Assembly (NCBI GenBank): GCA_003857395.1
Contig: RPRC01000161.1
Coordinates: forward strand, 1-15,528
Source of the DNA: Geobacter sp.
GTDB lineage: Bacteria > Desulfobacterota > Desulfuromonadia > Geobacterales > Geobacteraceae
Reading direction: 5' to 3'
Length of the DNA stretch: 15,528 nt
The translations under genes and the position numbers were made by a program. Of the stretch, positions 13,174 through 15,528 are shown one piece after another. The notes below the pieces were generated by a model. That model was not told the DNA's origin, did no database searches, and saw only the letters and a list, made by a program, of their open reading frames with translations. Each line of letters opens with the position of its first letter. Position 1 is the stretch's first letter.

Positions 13174-15528
13174 ATGAAATCCTATATCGCTGAAAAAGCA
13201 GTCCTCACCATGCGAGAGGAGATCGCGGCAACGGGCGGCAACGAGATTTTTTTTCTCGGCCGAACCGATGAAAACGGCATTGTGGTTGAAGTTGAGCCAC
13301 TTGCGCGGGGCAGCCGTGATGCGGTAGCCGCCATTATTATCGCCACATCCTTTGGCGATGTGGTGCTTCACAACCATCCTTCCGGAGATTTGACCCCATC
13401 ACAACCGGACCTGGAGATCGCCTCCATCCTTGGCAACCAGGGGGTCGGTTTCTACATTGTCGACAACGAAGCACAGAGGTGCTACCAGGCGGTACGCCCC
13501 TTTGCCCACAAGACTGTTGAGCACCTTTCCTTTCCGGAGATCGAGCAATTCTTTGCACCCGGAGGGGTCCTTTCCCGTAACCTTGAAGGCTATGAACATC
13601 GGGATGAGCAGACCCGGATGGCCTTTGTTGTCGCCGAGGCCTTCAACCGGGAACGCGTGGCCGTTATCGAGGCAGGCACCGGCACCGGCAAATCCCTGGC
13701 ATATCTTCTCCCTGCAGTGCTCTGGTCCGTTCGCAACCGCGAGCGGATCGTCATCTCCACCAATACCATCAATCTTCAGGAACAGCTCATTAAGAAAGAT
13801 ATTCCCTTCCTGCAGCAAAAGGGTGATCTTTCTTTTCGGGCCGTTCTCGTCAAGGGTCGTTCCAACTACCTCTGTCTGCGCAAATTGAAGACCATCGAAA
13901 CCGAGCCCTCCCTGTTCAAGGAAGAGGGAACCACAGGTGAGTTTGAAGCTCTCATGGCGTGGAGCCGGAAAACCGGGGAGGGCTGTCGGAACGATTTGAG
14001 CTTCATCCCTCGCGACGAAATCTGGCAGGAGGTCTGCTGCGAGGCCGACCAGTGTGGCCGGGTCAAGTGTGCCCACTACGGAAAATGCTTTTTCTATACT
14101 GCCCGTCGCGAGGCGGCCGGGGCCGACGTATTGGTGGTCAATCATGCCCTGCTGTTCGCGGATGTGTCTTTGCGCAATGAAACCGGCTACGATTCGTCGG
14201 CCATTCTTCCCCCTTTTACCCGGTTGATCTTCGATGAGGGGCACCACCTTGAGGATACGGCTACCAGCTTCTTTTCTTCCCGCACCTCGCGCCACGGACT
14301 GCTGCAGATCCTCAGCCGTCTCCAGCATCCGCGCAAGGCCCAGAGAGGAATTCTTCCGCTGCTCTCGAGCAGGATTTCCCGGGAACTCCCGGAAGGACTG
14401 GATGCCCAGTTTATCGAACTGTCAACTCTGCTGGAAGGACGGCTCATCCCGCGGAGAATTGCCTTGGTGGATAGCGTAACGCAGGTGCTTGATTCCCTCG
14501 GTCTCGACCTGCTCGCCTATCTGAAAAATGACAAAAAGAACTCGGGCGAGCGGAAGCTGCGACTCACCGCGGCCGTGTATGTCGATCCATTCTGGCGAAT
14601 GGTGGAAGAGTCGGTGCAGCGGCTGGTGAAGGAACTGACCGAGTATGTGGCGATCATCCAGGCATTTTTCAAGGCCTGCGAGCAGCTTCCTGATTCGGTC
14701 CTGGAAAAACTTTCCGGCAGTCTGATTGATCTGCGCGGGATACGGGGCCGGCTGGAGGGAGCGATCCAGGATCTGGGTGTCTTTACGGTTCGCAGCGACC
14801 GGATCTGCCACTGGTTCGAGGTCAGTAACGGCCCCAAGGGAATGACGGTGCGTCTCTGTTCCTCTCCCATCGAGGTGGCGCAATCCATCAAGTCGGTGGT
14901 CCTGGACAAGTTTCGGACCGTGGTAATCACCTCCGCGACCCTGGCGGTGGGCGAGCGGTTCGACTACCTGAAAAAGATGACCGGAATAGACCTGCTGGAC
15001 AAACAGCGGGTGACCGAGTTGCTCCTGGCGTCGCCCTTCGACTACGAACGGCAGACCTTCATCGGCATCCCCGATGATCTCCCCGAGCCGACCGAGCGGA
15101 ATTTTGCCGGGTTTCTGGAGGAATACCTGTTGCGAGGACTCATCACTTCGGAGGGGCGGGCCTTTGTCCTTTTCACCTCCTACGAACTCCTCACCAGGAT
15201 CTACTCTTCCTTGCGCGAGCCGCTGCTAAAGGCCGGGCTTACGCCGATGCGCCAAGGGGAAATCAACCGGCACATGCTCCTGAACCGTTTCCGGTCAGAG
15301 CGGAATGCCGTGCTGTTTGGTACCGATTCGTTCTGGGAAGGGGTTGACGTGCAGGGGCGGGCGCTGGAGCTGGTTGTGATTACCCGGCTTCCCTTTCGGG
15401 TTCCCACCGAGCCGATCCTTGCTGCTCGGGCCGAAGCCATCATTGCCGAGGGTGGGGACCCCTTCATGGAGTACACGGTTCCCCAGGCGGTGATCAAGTT
15501 CAAACAGGGCTTTGGCAGGCTGATCCGG
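13174..15528 (+). CDS. DinG-type Fe-S helicase with N-terminal RadC-like JAMM domain (3' truncated)
   Basis: 785 codons are visible before the window ends. Residues 1 to about 115 form a JAMM domain of the RadC kind: E24, then H66-N-H68-P-S-G...S76-x2-D79, the complete metal-binding set. From about residue 140 an XPD/DinG-like superfamily 2 helicase follows. It has Walker A GTGTGKS (K173), Fe-S cysteines C234, C294, C299 and C305 (the last three spaced as in E. coli DinG), DEGH at 354-357, TSAT at 586-589, GTDSFWEGVD at 716-725 and QGFGRLIR at the edge. It would unwind DNA 5' to 3' using ATP. What the JAMM domain does is unknown. The ATG at 13174 is the first possible in frame after a TGA at 13159 and has no Shine-Dalgarno sequence. 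Confidence 0.93.
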   Translation, partial: MKSYIAEKAVLTMREEIAATGGNEIFFLGRTDENGIVVEVEPLARGSRDAVAAIIIATSFGDVVLHNHPSGDLTPSQPDLEIASILGNQGVGFYIVDNEAQRCYQAVRPFAHKTVEHLSFPEIEQFFAPGGVLSRNLEGYEHRDEQTRMAFVVAEAFNRERVAVIEAGTGTGKSLAYLLPAVLWSVRNRERIVISTNTINLQEQLIKKDIPFLQQKGDLSFRAVLVKGRSNYLCLRKLKTIETEPSLFKEEGTTGEFEALMAWSRKTGEGCRNDLSFIPRDEIWQEVCCEADQCGRVKCAHYGKCFFYTARREAAGADVLVVNHALLFADVSLRNETGYDSSAILPPFTRLIFDEGHHLEDTATSFFSSRTSRHGLLQILSRLQHPRKAQRGILPLLSSRISRELPEGLDAQFIELSTLLEGRLIPRRIALVDSVTQVLDSLGLDLLAYLKNDKKNSGERKLRLTAAVYVDPFWRMVEESVQRLVKELTEYVAIIQAFFKACEQLPDSVLEKLSGSLIDLRGIRGRLEGAIQDLGVFTVRSDRICHWFEVSNGPKGMTVRLCSSPIEVAQSIKSVVLDKFRTVVITSATLAVGERFDYLKKMTGIDLLDKQRVTELLLASPFDYERQTFIGIPDDLPEPTERNFAGFLEEYLLRGLITSEGRAFVLFTSYELLTRIYSSLREPLLKAGLTPMRQGEINRHMLLNRFRSERNAVLFGTDSFWEGVDVQGRALELVVITRLPFRVPTEPILAARAEAIIAEGGDPFMEYTVPQAVIKFKQGFGRLIR

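Overview
The window looks like chromosomal DNA from a deltaproteobacterium of the Geobacter/Desulfuromonas type. This is inferred from protein character and gene partnerships: a membrane NiFe uptake hydrogenase, an aldo/keto reductase with a ferredoxin tail, a rubredoxin-ferredoxin pair, def-fmt followed by a DUF116 protein, and GC-rich codon use. No database search was possible. Most of the window is ordinary core and energy-metabolism DNA. No phage, transposase, CRISPR array, tRNA or rRNA was seen.

Layout. (1) 1-2501, plus strand: the 3' end of a NiFe-hydrogenase large subunit, its b-type cytochrome, and its maturation protease, which probably starts at a CTG at 915. A WbuC-type cupin and a two-SH3-domain exported protein follow closely, as if in the same operon. 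(2) 2502-2778: a compact unit made of a promoter-like sequence, a 29-codon alanine-rich small ORF that may be leaderless, and a strong terminator. (3) 2779-4083: a class I PLP aminotransferase, closed by a long bidirectional terminator. (4) 4230-6429, minus strand: a ferredoxin-tailed aldo/keto reductase, a lipoprotein-type MsrB, and a small exported protein. A 180-bp foldback repeat with matching ends lies between the last two. (5) 6430-6767: a divergent promoter region. (6) 6768-9679, plus strand: two coupled M16 peptidase genes, the first with an intact zinc site and the second without. (7) 9680-10177: a terminator, a gene-free stretch with a second terminator-like hairpin, and the rubredoxin promoter with a palindromic operator-like site. 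(8) 10178-10548: rubredoxin and ferredoxin. (9) 10895-13135: def, fmt and a DUF116 membrane protein, overlapping or tightly spaced. (10) 13174 to the end: a DinG-type iron-sulfur helicase with an N-terminal RadC-like JAMM domain, cut by the window edge.

How the genes work together. The hydrogenase genes supply electrons from H2 to the membrane quinone pool. Def and Fmt are the two ends of the N-formylmethionine cycle. The M16 pair probably forms one periplasmic protease from a catalytic and a structural subunit. MsrB and the Fe-S aldo/keto reductase form a small redox or repair operon. The most interesting signals are the alanine-rich small ORF with its terminator upstream of the aminotransferase, the foldback element at 5854-6033, and the JAMM-DinG fusion.
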